A stretch of 64,000 bases of DNA from Flavobacterium flabelliforme (GCF_017948675.1 NZ_JAGFBU010000002.1:1-64000); one strand, 5' to 3'. Shown: positions 42,859 to 51,291, numbered from the stretch's first letter. The notes: a model not told the origin generated them from the letters alone. Program-made: numbers and translations.

Positions 42859-43567
42859 GAGTTATGGTTTTTTTGTTTTCGACAGTCACAGCTGATCCTT
42901 TTGCTAAAAATACAGAAGATGGTTTTGCATTTTGTAAAACGGAAAAGTCAGTTCCGTAATTCCTGGTAAAGTCAACATCAAGCTCTAAATTTTTAACTTC
43001 TAATTGTTCCCATCTGGGATGTCTAACTTCATATTCAAAAGTTTTTTGGTTGTTGTATTTCGTATAACCAAAATAATGTTCCGTTATAAATTCAGCTTCT
43101 GAGTCGATTTCAATTGCTTTGTATTCTTTGTCAGTTTGTAATTGAATTGTATTCCATTTTTTATCTACTAACCATTCATAGCTAAAGGTTTTACTAAATT
43201 CATTTTCAGTATTGCAATGTCTCATTTGCTGAGTTTCATAATGTTCATGATACAAAGTATTTGCTATGATTGTGATTGCTTTTTTTGGAACAATTTCTTT
43301 TATAAAAACCACGCCACGTTTCCAGTTTCCATTTTCAAAACGTTTTACATAAAACCGAAGATTGACTTCTTCAAAATTAATGTGTAAAGGAAATTTAATC
43401 CCTAATACTTTGGTTTCTTTAAACATAAAAGCAACCAAACTAGCGTAACATTTTCCGTTATGAAAATCTAATTCTGTTCCTAACGGAATATATTTTTCTA
43501 GTATTTCAGCATCAATTTCATAATTGATTAAAGCTAAATTTTCCCATTTTGCACTTAAGAAACTCAT
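42824..43567 (-). CDS. DUF2071 (YqjF-like) protein
   Basis: A 247-residue protein of the DUF2071/YqjF family, related in fold to acetoacetate decarboxylase. Family blocks are WENLALINYEIDAEILEKYI near the start, GTELDFHNGKCYASLVAFMF, LRFYVKRFENGNWKRGVVFI, and the C-terminal PSSVFLAKGSAVTV. No catalytic lysine can be assigned. It overlaps the preceding small membrane protein gene by 4 bases (ATGA) and the following DCC gene by 35 bases, so translation of the three is likely coupled. Confidence 0.85.
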   Translation of the reverse strand: MSFLSAKWENLALINYEIDAEILEKYIPLGTELDFHNGKCYASLVAFMFKETKVLGIKFPLHINFEEVNLRFYVKRFENGNWKRGVVFIKEIVPKKAITIIANTLYHEHYETQQMRHCNTENEFSKTFSYEWLVDKKWNTIQLQTDKEYKAIEIDSEAEFITEHYFGYTKYNNQKTFEYEVRHPRWEQLEVKNLELDVDFTRNYGTDFSVLQNAKPSSVFLAKGSAVTVENKKTITHENARKPNLTL

Positions 43568-43911
43568 GATTGTTGTTTTGTATAAATTAGTACTGAAAAA
43601 TAAATAGCAAGGATTGGTGGCACAGGAATTAAAATAAAGTAGAGGATATCGCTTTTTAGAATATTTAAGTTAAAAGTAAATGTCAAAAAAAACAGTACTA
43701 CTAAGGAAATATATACTTGTAGCAATTTATCCTTTGGTTGATCAAGTAGCAATGAAATTCCAGTAATAATTTGGAATACACCGGTAAGGATTAAAAATAA
43801 TATACCAAATCCGATGAATGCTCCTAAACTTTTTGCGAATAAAGTTCCTGTTAGGATTAGTAGTATTGGCGTTCCTACAAAAAAGTAATTGAGATAGTTT
43901 AAGTTTTTCAT
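43564..43911 (-). CDS. Small four-helix membrane protein
   Basis: A 115-residue hydrophobic protein with about four membrane segments (about residues 9-28, 32-53, 64-82 and 90-110). The layout resembles DoxX-like or DUF-type small membrane proteins, but no diagnostic motif is seen. It is the second gene of the regulator-headed operon and overlaps the DUF2071 gene by 4 bases. No function is claimed. Confidence 0.65.
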   Translation of the reverse strand: MKNLNYLNYFFVGTPILLILTGTLFAKSLGAFIGFGILFLILTGVFQIITGISLLLDQPKDKLLQVYISLVVLFFLTFTFNLNILKSDILYFILIPVPPILAIYFSVLIYTKQQS

Positions 43912-43969
43912 GATTATATTTATTTTTAAAGTTTCAGAAAATATTGAAACATTTTATTAAATTTTTTTT

Positions 43970-44473
43970 CTATTTCATAAATTTGACAACTAATTTGGTC
44001 AGCCAATTGTCTTTGTATTCTGTGATTTTGTCAAGCACATTATCTGCTTTTAATACAAAGTCATATAGTTTTGTTGTTTGATCTATAAAGTGTTTTTCTT
44101 CTATAGAATCAGAAGCTTTAATAGAGGAAACTTCCTTTAAGATTTTAAGCGCAGGCTTAATTTCTCTCTTGCTTCTTTCTCTTGCAATTTTAACGGCTAA
44201 TTCGTCTAAATCTTTTTCGGCAGTAAAAAACTCTCTTCTTTCTCCTGCTTTGTATTCTTTATACACAATTCCCCAATCCATTAGAGCTCTCAAATTCATA
44301 CTGGCATTTCCTCTAGAAATTTGCAATTCTTCCATTACATCTTCCATAGAAACCGCTTCGCTTGACACCATTAATAGTGCATGAATCTGAGCCATGGTTT
44401 TGTTAATTCCCCATTGCGAACCTAATGCTCCCCAGGTTTGTACAAATTTATTTTTTGCTTCTTTAAATTCCAT
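43970..44473 (-). CDS. GbsR/MarR family transcriptional regulator
   Basis: A 167-residue DNA-binding protein of the GbsR/MarR winged-helix group. It begins with an N-terminal helix ending FVQTWGALGSQWGINKTMAQ. The helix-turn-helix is VSMEDVMEELQISRGNASMNLRALMDWGIV, at about residues 37-66 (written in two parts: VSMEDVMEELQISRG then NASMNLRALMDWGIV). The wing contains KAGERREFFTAE. A C-terminal helical pair should mediate dimerisation. It heads the operon and probably regulates it. The promoter's -7 box ends 4 bases from the ATG, so a bound regulator could block it directly. Confidence 0.86.
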   Translation of the reverse strand: MEFKEAKNKFVQTWGALGSQWGINKTMAQIHALLMVSSEAVSMEDVMEELQISRGNASMNLRALMDWGIVYKEYKAGERREFFTAEKDLDELAVKIARERSKREIKPALKILKEVSSIKASDSIEEKHFIDQTTKLYDFVLKADNVLDKITEYKDNWLTKLVVKFMK

Positions 44474-44477
44474 AGTA

Positions 44478-44508
44478 CAAATGTATATAAAAGTTTTTAA
44501 ACTTTCAA
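44478..44508 (-). promoter_or_regulatory. Promoter of the GbsR-headed operon, predicted leaderless
   Basis: On the minus strand TTG (44506-44508), 20 bases, then TACATTTG (44478-44485), which ends exactly 4 bases before the ATG at 44473. The full two-part match makes this the best case in the window for a leaderless mRNA. Confidence 0.72.
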
Positions 44509-44533
44509 AAATAAATGAAAGTTTATATTAAAA

Positions 44534-44565
44534 ATAAAACCGAATTAGTGCTACCTCGGTTTTAT
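44534..44565 (-). terminator. Terminator of the M3 peptidase gene
   Basis: A 10-bp perfect stem (44534-44543 with 44556-44565) lies 12 bases beyond the stop codon, with an A-rich left flank giving Ts on the minus strand. Confidence 0.8.
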
Positions 44566-44577
44566 ATGATTTGAAAT

Positions 44578-46605
44578 CTAGAGTAATCCTGCGCGTTTCA
44601 ATAAAGCATCCGGTTTTGGTTCTTGTCCTCTAAATCGTTTGTATAATTCCATTGGTGGTTCTGTTCCGCCTTTAGAAAGTACATTTTCTTTAAATTTAGT
44701 GGCTACTTCTTTATTGAAAATTCCTTTTTCTTGAAAATATTCAAAAGCGTCAGCATCTAATACTTCAGCCCATTTGTAGCTATAATAGCCAGAAGAATAA
44801 CCGCCTTGAAAAATGTGCGAAAAAGCAGTACTCATAGCATTCTCTGCTACTTCAGGATACAATTGTGTTGCTGCAAATTGTTCCGTTTCAAAAGCTTTTA
44901 CATCGGTAATAGAAGAAGGATCTTGACCATGCCAACCCATATCTAATAATCCAAAACTCAACTGACGCATCGTAGCTAATCCTTCTTGGAAACTGGCACT
45001 TTCTTTAATCTTGTTTACATATTCTTGTGGAATCACTTCGCCAGTTTCATAATGTGTTGCAAACAAAGCCAAAGCTTCAGGCTCGTAACACCAGTTTTCC
45101 ATTACTTGGCTTGGCAATTCTACAAAGTCCCAATAAACTGAAGTTCCTGATAAACTTGGATAAATCGTGTTGGCTAACATGCCATGTAATCCATGTCCGA
45201 ATTCATGAAATAAAGTCGTTACTTCATTAAAGGTTAAAAGTGATGGTTTAGTTTCCGTCGGTTTAGTGAAATTACAAACATTTGAAATGTGCGGTCTTTC
45301 ATTTTGCCCATTTTTTACATATTGTGATTTGAATGAAGTCATCCAAGCACCGTTACGTTTCCCTTTTCTAGGAAAAAAATCAGCGTAAAAAATAGCTACT
45401 AAATCCTTTTTTTCGTCTGTGACTTCATAAGTCATTACTTCGGGATGGTATTTGTCAATGTCAAATACTTCCGTAAAAGTCAATCCGTATAATTTTTTAG
45501 CAATTGTAAAAGCTCCGTTTAATACTTTTTCTAACTGAAAATAAGGTTTTAATTTTTCATCGTCTAAGTTAAAAAGTTGCTGTTTTAATTTTTCAGCATA
45601 ATAACCGCCATCCCATTTTTCTAGTTGCTCAATTCCGTCTAATTTTTTGGCAAAAGCCGATAATTGTTCAAATTCTTTTAAAGCTGCCGGTTTTGCTTTT
45701 GATAATAAATCATTCGAAAAGGAAAGTACTTTTTCAGGACTTTGTGCCATTCTTTCTTCTAAAACAAAATGTGCATGGGTAGCATATCCTAATAATTGTG
45801 CTCTTTCAAAACGTAATTTGGCGATTTTCAAAACGATTGCTTGATTGTCAAATTCGTTATTCTGAAATCCTCGTGCGCCAAAAGCAATTGCTAGTTTTTT
45901 GCGCAATTCGCGATTATCCGCATAAGTCATAAACGGAACATAACTTGGATGGTCAAGAGTAAAAATCCAACCTTCTTTATCTTGTGCTTTCGCCAAAGAG
46001 CGAGCCGCTTCTATAGTGCCTTCGGGTAAACCTGCTAAATCTTTTTCATCAGTCAAGTGCATTTCGAAAGCATTGGTTTCAGCCAAAATATTTTCGCCAA
46101 AATGCAAACTCAGTTTCGATAATTCCTTGTCGATTTCGCGCAAAGTACTTTTCTTATCCTCTGGCAAATTAGCGCCATTTCTAGAAAAGCTTTTGTATTT
46201 TTTATCTAAAAGAGTACTTTGTTCAGGCGTCAATTTTAAGGCGTCTTTTGAATCATAAACTGATTTTACTTTGGCAAATAAGGCTGGATTTAAAGTAATG
46301 TCATTTCCAAACTCAGATAACAATGGCGAAACTTCTTGGGCGATTTTTTGCATTTCGTCATTCGTTTCTGCTGAATTTAAGTTAAAGAATATACTAGAAG
46401 CTCTGTCTAGAATATCACCTGCATAATCCATTGCTTCAATCGTGTTTTCGAAAGTCGGTGCTTCAGGATTATTTACGATAGCCTCAATTTCAGCTTTCGC
46501 TAAAGAGACTCCTTCTTGAATAGCGGGTAAATAATCTTCATTTTTTATTTGGGAAAAAGGAGCAGTATTGTGTTTAGTTGAAAAGTATTTCGTTAATATG
46601 TTCAT
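44578..46605 (-). CDS. M3 family metallopeptidase (oligopeptidase)
   Basis: A 675-residue zinc oligopeptidase of family M3 (oligopeptidase A / dipeptidyl carboxypeptidase group), which degrades short peptides in the cytoplasm. The zinc site HEFGH lies at about 467-471 in TLFHEFGHGLHGML, with the third ligand Glu in the segment beginning YWDFVELPSQVMENW. The C-terminal part has FQGGYSSGYYSYKWAEVLDA, a strong family mark. It has no signal peptide. The ATG at 46605 is preceded by a -7 box at 46654-46661. Whether it acts as an endopeptidase or a dipeptidyl carboxypeptidase cannot be told from sequence. Confidence 0.93.
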   Translation of the reverse strand: MNILTKYFSTKHNTAPFSQIKNEDYLPAIQEGVSLAKAEIEAIVNNPEAPTFENTIEAMDYAGDILDRASSIFFNLNSAETNDEMQKIAQEVSPLLSEFGNDITLNPALFAKVKSVYDSKDALKLTPEQSTLLDKKYKSFSRNGANLPEDKKSTLREIDKELSKLSLHFGENILAETNAFEMHLTDEKDLAGLPEGTIEAARSLAKAQDKEGWIFTLDHPSYVPFMTYADNRELRKKLAIAFGARGFQNNEFDNQAIVLKIAKLRFERAQLLGYATHAHFVLEERMAQSPEKVLSFSNDLLSKAKPAALKEFEQLSAFAKKLDGIEQLEKWDGGYYAEKLKQQLFNLDDEKLKPYFQLEKVLNGAFTIAKKLYGLTFTEVFDIDKYHPEVMTYEVTDEKKDLVAIFYADFFPRKGKRNGAWMTSFKSQYVKNGQNERPHISNVCNFTKPTETKPSLLTFNEVTTLFHEFGHGLHGMLANTIYPSLSGTSVYWDFVELPSQVMENWCYEPEALALFATHYETGEVIPQEYVNKIKESASFQEGLATMRQLSFGLLDMGWHGQDPSSITDVKAFETEQFAATQLYPEVAENAMSTAFSHIFQGGYSSGYYSYKWAEVLDADAFEYFQEKGIFNKEVATKFKENVLSKGGTEPPMELYKRFRGQEPKPDALLKRAGLL

Positions 46606-46653
46606 TTTTATATGTAATTAATTCTATTAATTGGAATTGATTTTTATGTTTTA

Positions 46654-46661
46654 CAAAGATA
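46654..46661 (-). promoter_or_regulatory. -7 box for the M3 peptidase gene
   Basis: On the minus strand this reads TATCTTTG, 48 bases before the ATG. No TTG at normal spacing. Confidence 0.45.
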
Positions 46662-46831
46662 GCGATTTATAAAAAAAAACTAATCTTAAAAAGAGTGGAT
46701 TATATTGATATTGCAGTTCTCAGTTGATGTTATAGTTATGTTATTTATTTTCTAGGCAACTTTAAAAGGTGTAAATTGGGAAAAGATTAATTAACGAGTT
46801 TACTTAATCAAAATAATTTTAAAATATAAGT

Positions 46832-47503
46832 ATGAATTATCAAGTTATAATAAAGCGTATTGATACGGTAAATGAAGTGGAAGGATATTGGTCAGATCAA
46901 GATTTGATTCAATTGTTAGATAAATTTAATTATCCTGATGGTGCAACTGCAGAGAAAAAAAACTTGCCTGAATTGTTAGAAATGGCTATTTCTGATTACG
47001 AACCTAATGAAGCGGCTGAAATAGTATTGGCATATAAATTCTCTGAGGAATTAAACGAAGGGCAAATACAGCAAATTGCACATAATATGCTAATTGATAA
47101 AGTGTGTGAGGAATATCCTGAAATCCACATGCAAGGAAGATTATTCCATACGAATCAATTGTTGTTTAAGGCATACAACGGTAAGTTTCCAAATGCTAAA
47201 GCTTCAGTAGTTCATTTCTCGATGCAACCCGAACAAAATGAGGTAACAAAAGTCTTAACCAAAGAAAATGTACTTAAATTACTCAATAATGGTTTGTCTA
47301 ATCGAAATTTAATCAAGCGATTGTTTGACGATCAAATGACTCAGAACATACCTTTTCCAGAAGCAGAAGGGATTATTTGGGAATTGAACACGACTGACAA
47401 TTTAAATTATACTTTAGTAACATCTGAAAATTGGATAAACAATGAAGATCTGATTAGTTCAGAATTCGAAAGTGTATTAGAGGAAGTTATAGAAGAAGTT
47501 TAG
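46832..47503 (+). CDS. Hypothetical flavobacterial protein
   Basis: A 223-residue acidic, soluble protein with no signal peptide or membrane segment. I do not recognise a characterised family. It opens MNYQVIIKRIDTVNEVEGYW and shows helix-rich segments such as LLEMAISDYEPNEAAEIVL and IQQIAHNMLIDKVCEEYPEI. The tail is strongly acidic (EFESVLEEVIEEV). It is monocistronic and has its own terminator. Codon usage looks like that of its neighbours, so I see no sign of recent transfer. Confidence 0.75.
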   Translation: MNYQVIIKRIDTVNEVEGYWSDQDLIQLLDKFNYPDGATAEKKNLPELLEMAISDYEPNEAAEIVLAYKFSEELNEGQIQQIAHNMLIDKVCEEYPEIHMQGRLFHTNQLLFKAYNGKFPNAKASVVHFSMQPEQNEVTKVLTKENVLKLLNNGLSNRNLIKRLFDDQMTQNIPFPEAEGIIWELNTTDNLNYTLVTSENWINNEDLISSEFESVLEEVIEEV

Positions 47504-47522
47504 CTCCTTGAAATTATAAAAT

Positions 47523-47554
47523 AAAAAAGGCTTCCTGTTATTGGAAGCCTTTTC
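47523..47554 (+). terminator. Terminator of the hypothetical gene
   Basis: An 11-bp perfect stem (AAAAGGCTTCC with GGAAGCCTTTT) with a 7-base loop lies 20 bases beyond the stop codon. Confidence 0.88.
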
Positions 47555-47612
47555 TGTATATAAAATGATTGTCCTACATTTCACAAATAAAATGAGGAAG
47601 ATAGTTATGGTT

Positions 47613-48095
47613 TTATTTAATCAAACTTTCGGAAGCTTTGATAACGGCTTCTTTTAACTCTAATTTGTATGCAATAATTCGGTCTAAAACTTTAGCATTG
47701 TTGCTTCCAATAATTTGAGCGGCTAATATTCCGGCATTTTTAGCACCATTCAGCGCTACAGTCGCTACGGGAACACCACCTGGCATTTGTAGGATTGACA
47801 AAACAGAATCCCAACCGTCAATAGAATTACTAGATTTTACAGGAACACCAATTACAGGAAGTGGCGACATTGAAGCAACCATTCCTGGCAAATGCGCAGC
47901 GCCTCCAGCTCCAGCTACAATTACTGAAATGCCACGTTTGTGCGCATTTTGACTAAAATCAAATAATTTTTCTGGTGTTCTGTGTGCCGATACAATATCA
48001 ACTTCTACTTCGATTTCAAATGATTTTAATATATCGATTGCTTCTTGCATTACGGGCATGTCTGAGATACTGCCCATTATTACGGCTACTTTCAT
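47613..48095 (-). CDS. purE: N5-carboxyaminoimidazole ribonucleotide mutase
   Basis: A 160-residue class I PurE, which converts N5-CAIR to CAIR in purine synthesis. The start is the ATG at 48095 (MKVAVIMGSISDMPVM). Family motifs are GSISDMPVM, SAHRTPEKLFDF with the active-site histidine, and VIVAGAGGAAHLPGMVAS. PVKSSNSIDGWDSVLSILQM is also typical. It lies 60 bases after purK on the same strand, and the two act in successive steps. Confidence 0.95.
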   Translation of the reverse strand: MKVAVIMGSISDMPVMQEAIDILKSFEIEVEVDIVSAHRTPEKLFDFSQNAHKRGISVIVAGAGGAAHLPGMVASMSPLPVIGVPVKSSNSIDGWDSVLSILQMPGGVPVATVALNGAKNAGILAAQIIGSNNAKVLDRIIAYKLELKEAVIKASESLIK

Positions 48096-48155
48096 TTTAT
48101 TTTTTATTTTTTGTACAAAAATTTCAGAAATCAAATCTGTAAAATTTTTGACTGT

Positions 48156-49313
48156 TTATTTTTGACTAATCACTTTTATTGTATTCTTTACATCTTCTGC
48201 AATTCTTCGGGCTTCTACAATATCAGCATTTACAATAGTAACGTGACCCATTTTTCTAAAAGGACGCGTTTGTTTTTTTCCGTATATATGAGGTGTAACT
48301 CCGTTCCAACTCATTATTTTTTCGATGTTTTCATAAACTACATTTCCAGAATGTCCCTCTGCACCAACTAGATTCACCATAATTCCTGCCACTTTACTGT
48401 CTGTATTTCCCAAAGGTAAATCTAAAATAGCCCGTAAATGGTTTTCAAATTGAGACGTAAAACTGGCTTCGATAGAATAATGTCCAGAATTGTGTGGGCG
48501 AGGAGCAACTTCATTCACGATAATTTCGTCCTCTTCTGTTTGAAACATTTCCACAGCTAGTAATCCAACATGATTGAATTTTTCCGAAACATGTAGCGCA
48601 ATGGCTCTTGCTTTATCAGCTACTTTTGTATCAATTCGAGCCGGACAAATTACGTATTCTACTTGATTGGCTTCTGGATGAAACTCCATTTCAACTACCG
48701 GATATGTTTTTATTTCACCTGACGGGGAACGACAAACAATAACTGCTAATTCATTTTTAAAAGGAATCATTTCTTCGGCAATGCATTCTACATTGGCTAA
48801 ATTGTCTAAGTCAGCTATATCCCGAATAACTTTTACACCGTTTCCGTCGTAGCCAAATTCAGTGCATTTCCATACAAAGGGTAATGTTATTTGAGATTCT
48901 AAGATGGCTAAGATTAAGCTTTTTATGTCTTTAAATCGCTTATAACTTGCTGTCGGTATTTGGTGTTGAGTATAAAAATCCTTTTGAACTCCTTTGTTCT
49001 GAATTAATTGTAATGTTTTTGGAGAAGGATATACTTTTAATCCCTCTTCTTCTAGTTTTATTAAAGCTTCAAGATTAACTAATTCAATTTCGAAAGTCAA
49101 AACATCGACTAGTTTACCAAAATTGTAAACTGTTTGAAAATCCATTAAATCACCTTGAATAAAAGTGTCACAAGCAATTTTGCAGGGCGCTTCGTCGCTT
49201 GGATCAAGAATGTAAGTTTGTATGTCAAATTTTCGAGTGTCAAACAAAAGCATTTTACCCAGTTGTCCGCCCCCAAGAATTCCTAATTTGAAATCAGAAG
49301 AAAAATAATTCAT
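48156..49313 (-). CDS. purK: 5-(carboxyamino)imidazole ribonucleotide synthase
   Basis: A 385-residue ATP-grasp enzyme that uses bicarbonate and ATP to form N5-CAIR from AIR. The N-terminal preATP-grasp domain starts LGILGGGQLGKMLLFDTRKF. The ATP-grasp core has PFVWKCTEFGYDGNGVKVI, ECIAEEMIPFKNELAVIVCR and the metal-ligand segment EMFQTEEDEIIVNEVAPRPH plus NSGHYSIEA. The C-terminal domain ends with HVTIVNADIVEARRIA. A full promoter lies 20 bases upstream of the ATG. purE follows, so the pair is an operon. Confidence 0.95.
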   Translation of the reverse strand: MNYFSSDFKLGILGGGQLGKMLLFDTRKFDIQTYILDPSDEAPCKIACDTFIQGDLMDFQTVYNFGKLVDVLTFEIELVNLEALIKLEEEGLKVYPSPKTLQLIQNKGVQKDFYTQHQIPTASYKRFKDIKSLILAILESQITLPFVWKCTEFGYDGNGVKVIRDIADLDNLANVECIAEEMIPFKNELAVIVCRSPSGEIKTYPVVEMEFHPEANQVEYVICPARIDTKVADKARAIALHVSEKFNHVGLLAVEMFQTEEDEIIVNEVAPRPHNSGHYSIEASFTSQFENHLRAILDLPLGNTDSKVAGIMVNLVGAEGHSGNVVYENIEKIMSWNGVTPHIYGKKQTRPFRKMGHVTIVNADIVEARRIAEDVKNTIKVISQK

Positions 49314-49333
49314 TGTGTAGTTGTATGTTTGAG

Positions 49334-49362
49334 CAAAGATACTTTATAATGATTGAATCCAA
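49334..49362 (-). promoter_or_regulatory. Promoter of purK-purE
   Basis: On the minus strand TTG (49360-49362), 18 bases, then TATCTTTG (49334-49341). A full match, with a predicted leader of about 15 bases. Confidence 0.68.
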
Positions 49363-49367
49363 AAATG

Positions 49368-49898
49368 CTATTTAATTTTCTTCAAAATTTCTCTAGCAAC
49401 TGCCCTGTATGCCGATGAGTTTTTAGGATAGTCATCAATAAGGATCCGCTTTAAATCAACAAGAATAGAATGGTTTTTCGTGCTAAGAGCATATAAACTC
49501 CTTATAGCATACGCTTTTGTTGCTGTTTTTGTAGTGTCGTTAATAATCCAGTCCAGACAATTTTCAGTAATTTTTTGTTCTTGAAAAGGAGTTAGTATGC
49601 CGTTTTGAGACAAAAACATACTTATTTTTGAGATTGAACGCATAGCACTTTGATTAGTGTATTTAGACATGCTATTGCAAAATACATCAAGGTGTTTTTC
49701 TAGTAAAAAAAGGTCTTTTTCTAGTACCAGCTCTAAAATCCAGCAAGCTTTGTGGTGATTTTTGTCACCAACATGCAAAGCTATTTCAAACAAGTCAGGA
49801 AGTAAATAGATATTTGCTAAAATATGTTCTGCATTTTCGTCTCTGCTGGCTCTATGTGCGGTGCTATTGGCTATTTTTGTATAAAGTTCACTATTCAT
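49368..49898 (-). CDS. Hypothetical helical-repeat (HEAT/ARM-like) protein
   Basis: A 176-residue all-helical soluble protein. Several segments look like consecutive helix pairs of a HEAT or armadillo solenoid: LFEIALHVGDKNHHKACWIL, LEKHLDVFCNSMSKY, AMRSISKISMFLSQ, and KAYAIRSLYALSTKNHSILV. No signal peptide or catalytic motif is seen. It sits immediately upstream of purK on the same strand (54 bases), but purK has its own promoter in the gap. A -7 box (TACATTTG, 49924-49931) lies upstream. The function is unknown; a scaffolding role is only a guess from the fold. Confidence 0.65.
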   Translation of the reverse strand: MNSELYTKIANSTAHRASRDENAEHILANIYLLPDLFEIALHVGDKNHHKACWILELVLEKDLFLLEKHLDVFCNSMSKYTNQSAMRSISKISMFLSQNGILTPFQEQKITENCLDWIINDTTKTATKAYAIRSLYALSTKNHSILVDLKRILIDDYPKNSSAYRAVAREILKKIK

Positions 49899-49923
49899 AA
49901 ATGACTAAAAAGCAAGTTATTTT

Positions 49924-49931
49924 CAAATGTA
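49924..49931 (-). promoter_or_regulatory. -7 box for the helical-repeat protein gene
   Basis: On the minus strand this reads TACATTTG, 25 bases before the ATG at 49898. Confidence 0.5.
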
Positions 49932-49977
49932 CGGTATTCTTATGGTTTTAAATCTGAATTCTCAATTCAGAAATTGC

Positions 49978-49985
49978 TATATTTG
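49978..49985 (+). promoter_or_regulatory. -7 box for hpt
   Basis: TATATTTG is a full -7 match, 23 bases before the hpt ATG. No TTG at normal spacing. Confidence 0.5.
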
Positions 49986-50008
49986 CCCATTATTTTAAAC
50001 ATTAAAAA

Positions 50009-50539
50009 ATGATACAACTTCACGATAAACAATTTGTTCCGTTTATTTCTGCGCAAGAAATTGAGTTTGCCTTGGTTAAAATGGTTGCTCAAATAGAAGA
50101 TGATTTTATAGATGAAACGCCAGTTTTTGTAGGGGTATTAAATGGTTCTTTTATGGTGGTTTCTGATTTTATGAAACTGTACAAAAAACCATGTGAAGTC
50201 TCATTTATAAAAATGGCATCTTATGAAGGAACCGCTACTACAAACGATGTAAAACAGCTGATTGGTTTGAACCAAGATTTAACAGGACGCAGCGTTATTG
50301 TTATTGAAGACATCGTAGATACGGGAAACACATTAGTGGAGCTGAAAGAATTGTTTAAAAAACAAAATGTAAAACATTTTAAAATAGCAACACTTTTCTT
50401 TAAGCCAGAAGCGTATACCAAGGACATAAAAATAGATTATGTTGGGATTAGAATTCCTAATAAATTTATCGTCGGATATGGCTTAGATTACGATGGCTTA
50501 GGAAGAAACTTACCAGAAGTATATAAACTAAAAGAATAA
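50009..50539 (+). CDS. hpt: Hypoxanthine phosphoribosyltransferase
   Basis: A 176-residue type I phosphoribosyltransferase that salvages hypoxanthine and guanine to IMP and GMP using PRPP. The PRPP-binding motif is VIVIEDIVDTGNTLVELKEL at about residues 95-114. The N-terminal PVFVGVLNGSFMVVSDFMK and the base-binding region KIDYVGIRIPNKFIVGYGLD also fit. It starts at ATG 50009. adk follows after 15 bases, so the two purine genes form an operon, divergent from the purK side. Confidence 0.94.
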   Translation: MIQLHDKQFVPFISAQEIEFALVKMVAQIEDDFIDETPVFVGVLNGSFMVVSDFMKLYKKPCEVSFIKMASYEGTATTNDVKQLIGLNQDLTGRSVIVIEDIVDTGNTLVELKELFKKQNVKHFKIATLFFKPEAYTKDIKIDYVGIRIPNKFIVGYGLDYDGLGRNLPEVYKLKE

Positions 50540-50554
50540 CCATACAACCACAAC

Positions 50555-51127
50555 ATGACTAATATTGTTTTATTTGGAAAACCAGGAGCTGGTAAAGGAA
50601 CTCAAGCTGAGTTTTTGAAAGAAAAATATAAATTAACGCACATATCAACTGGCGATGTATTCCGTTTTAATTTAAAAAACGATACAGAATTAGGCAAACA
50701 AGCAAGAGTGTACATGGATGCCGGAGATTTAGTTCCGGATGAACTAACTACAAAAATGCTGATTGATGAGGTCAATAAACATTTGGATACAAACGGAATT
50801 TTATTTGACGGTTACCCAAGAACTATTGCTCAAGCAGAAGCTTTAGATGTATTTTTAACTTCATTAGGTTCAAAAGTTGCTGCAACAGTTGCACTCGAAG
50901 CTGATGATGAGGTTTTAGTGCAGCGTTTGTTAGAAAGAGGAAAAACAAGTGGTAGAATTGATGATCAAGATGAAGAAAAAATCAGAAATCGCTACCAAGA
51001 ATATAATGAAAAGACAGCTCCTTTAATGAGTTATTATCAAGCTCAAGGAAAGTTTCACGCTGTAAATGGAATAGGTTCTATTGCTGAAATTACAGATAGA
51101 GTAAGTAAGGTAATCGATAATTTATAG
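50555..51127 (+). CDS. adk: Adenylate kinase
   Basis: A 190-residue short-lid adenylate kinase that interconverts ATP, AMP and ADP. The P-loop is LFGKPGAGKGTQAEFL at residues 5-20. The AMP-binding strand is ISTGDVFRFN, and FDGYPRTIAQAEALD is the family signature at about 88-102. The LID is short (LLERGKTSGRIDDQDEEKIR) and lacks zinc-binding cysteines. It lies 15 bases after hpt. Repeat copy B begins right after its stop. Confidence 0.95.
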   Translation: MTNIVLFGKPGAGKGTQAEFLKEKYKLTHISTGDVFRFNLKNDTELGKQARVYMDAGDLVPDELTTKMLIDEVNKHLDTNGILFDGYPRTIAQAEALDVFLTSLGSKVAATVALEADDEVLVQRLLERGKTSGRIDDQDEEKIRNRYQEYNEKTAPLMSYYQAQGKFHAVNGIGSIAEITDRVSKVIDNL

Positions 51128-51271
51128 AAGCTTTGTCCAGCTTTACGTTGCAAGTCCTCACTTATAAAACGTGTTTTCTAAGCCATAAAAGGAGCTTCCT
51201 GTGGTCGCTCTTATATGTCAAGAAAATTACTTTTTATAAATTCCGGGCTTTGCACTGCTATCTGGGCTAAA
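51128..51271. repeat. Dispersed hairpin repeat, copy B
   Basis: A 144-base element directly after the adk stop. Its left cap at 51136-51153 matches copy C at 63199-63216 in 17 of 18 positions. Its right cap at 51241-51262 matches copy A in 21 of 22, and 51255-51271 matches copy C (63277-63293) in 16 of 17. Within the unlike middle, TTATAAAA (51162-51169) pairs with TTTTATAA (51232-51239). Confidence 0.75.
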
Positions 51272-51291
51272 ATAAGGAATAATTAAAAACT

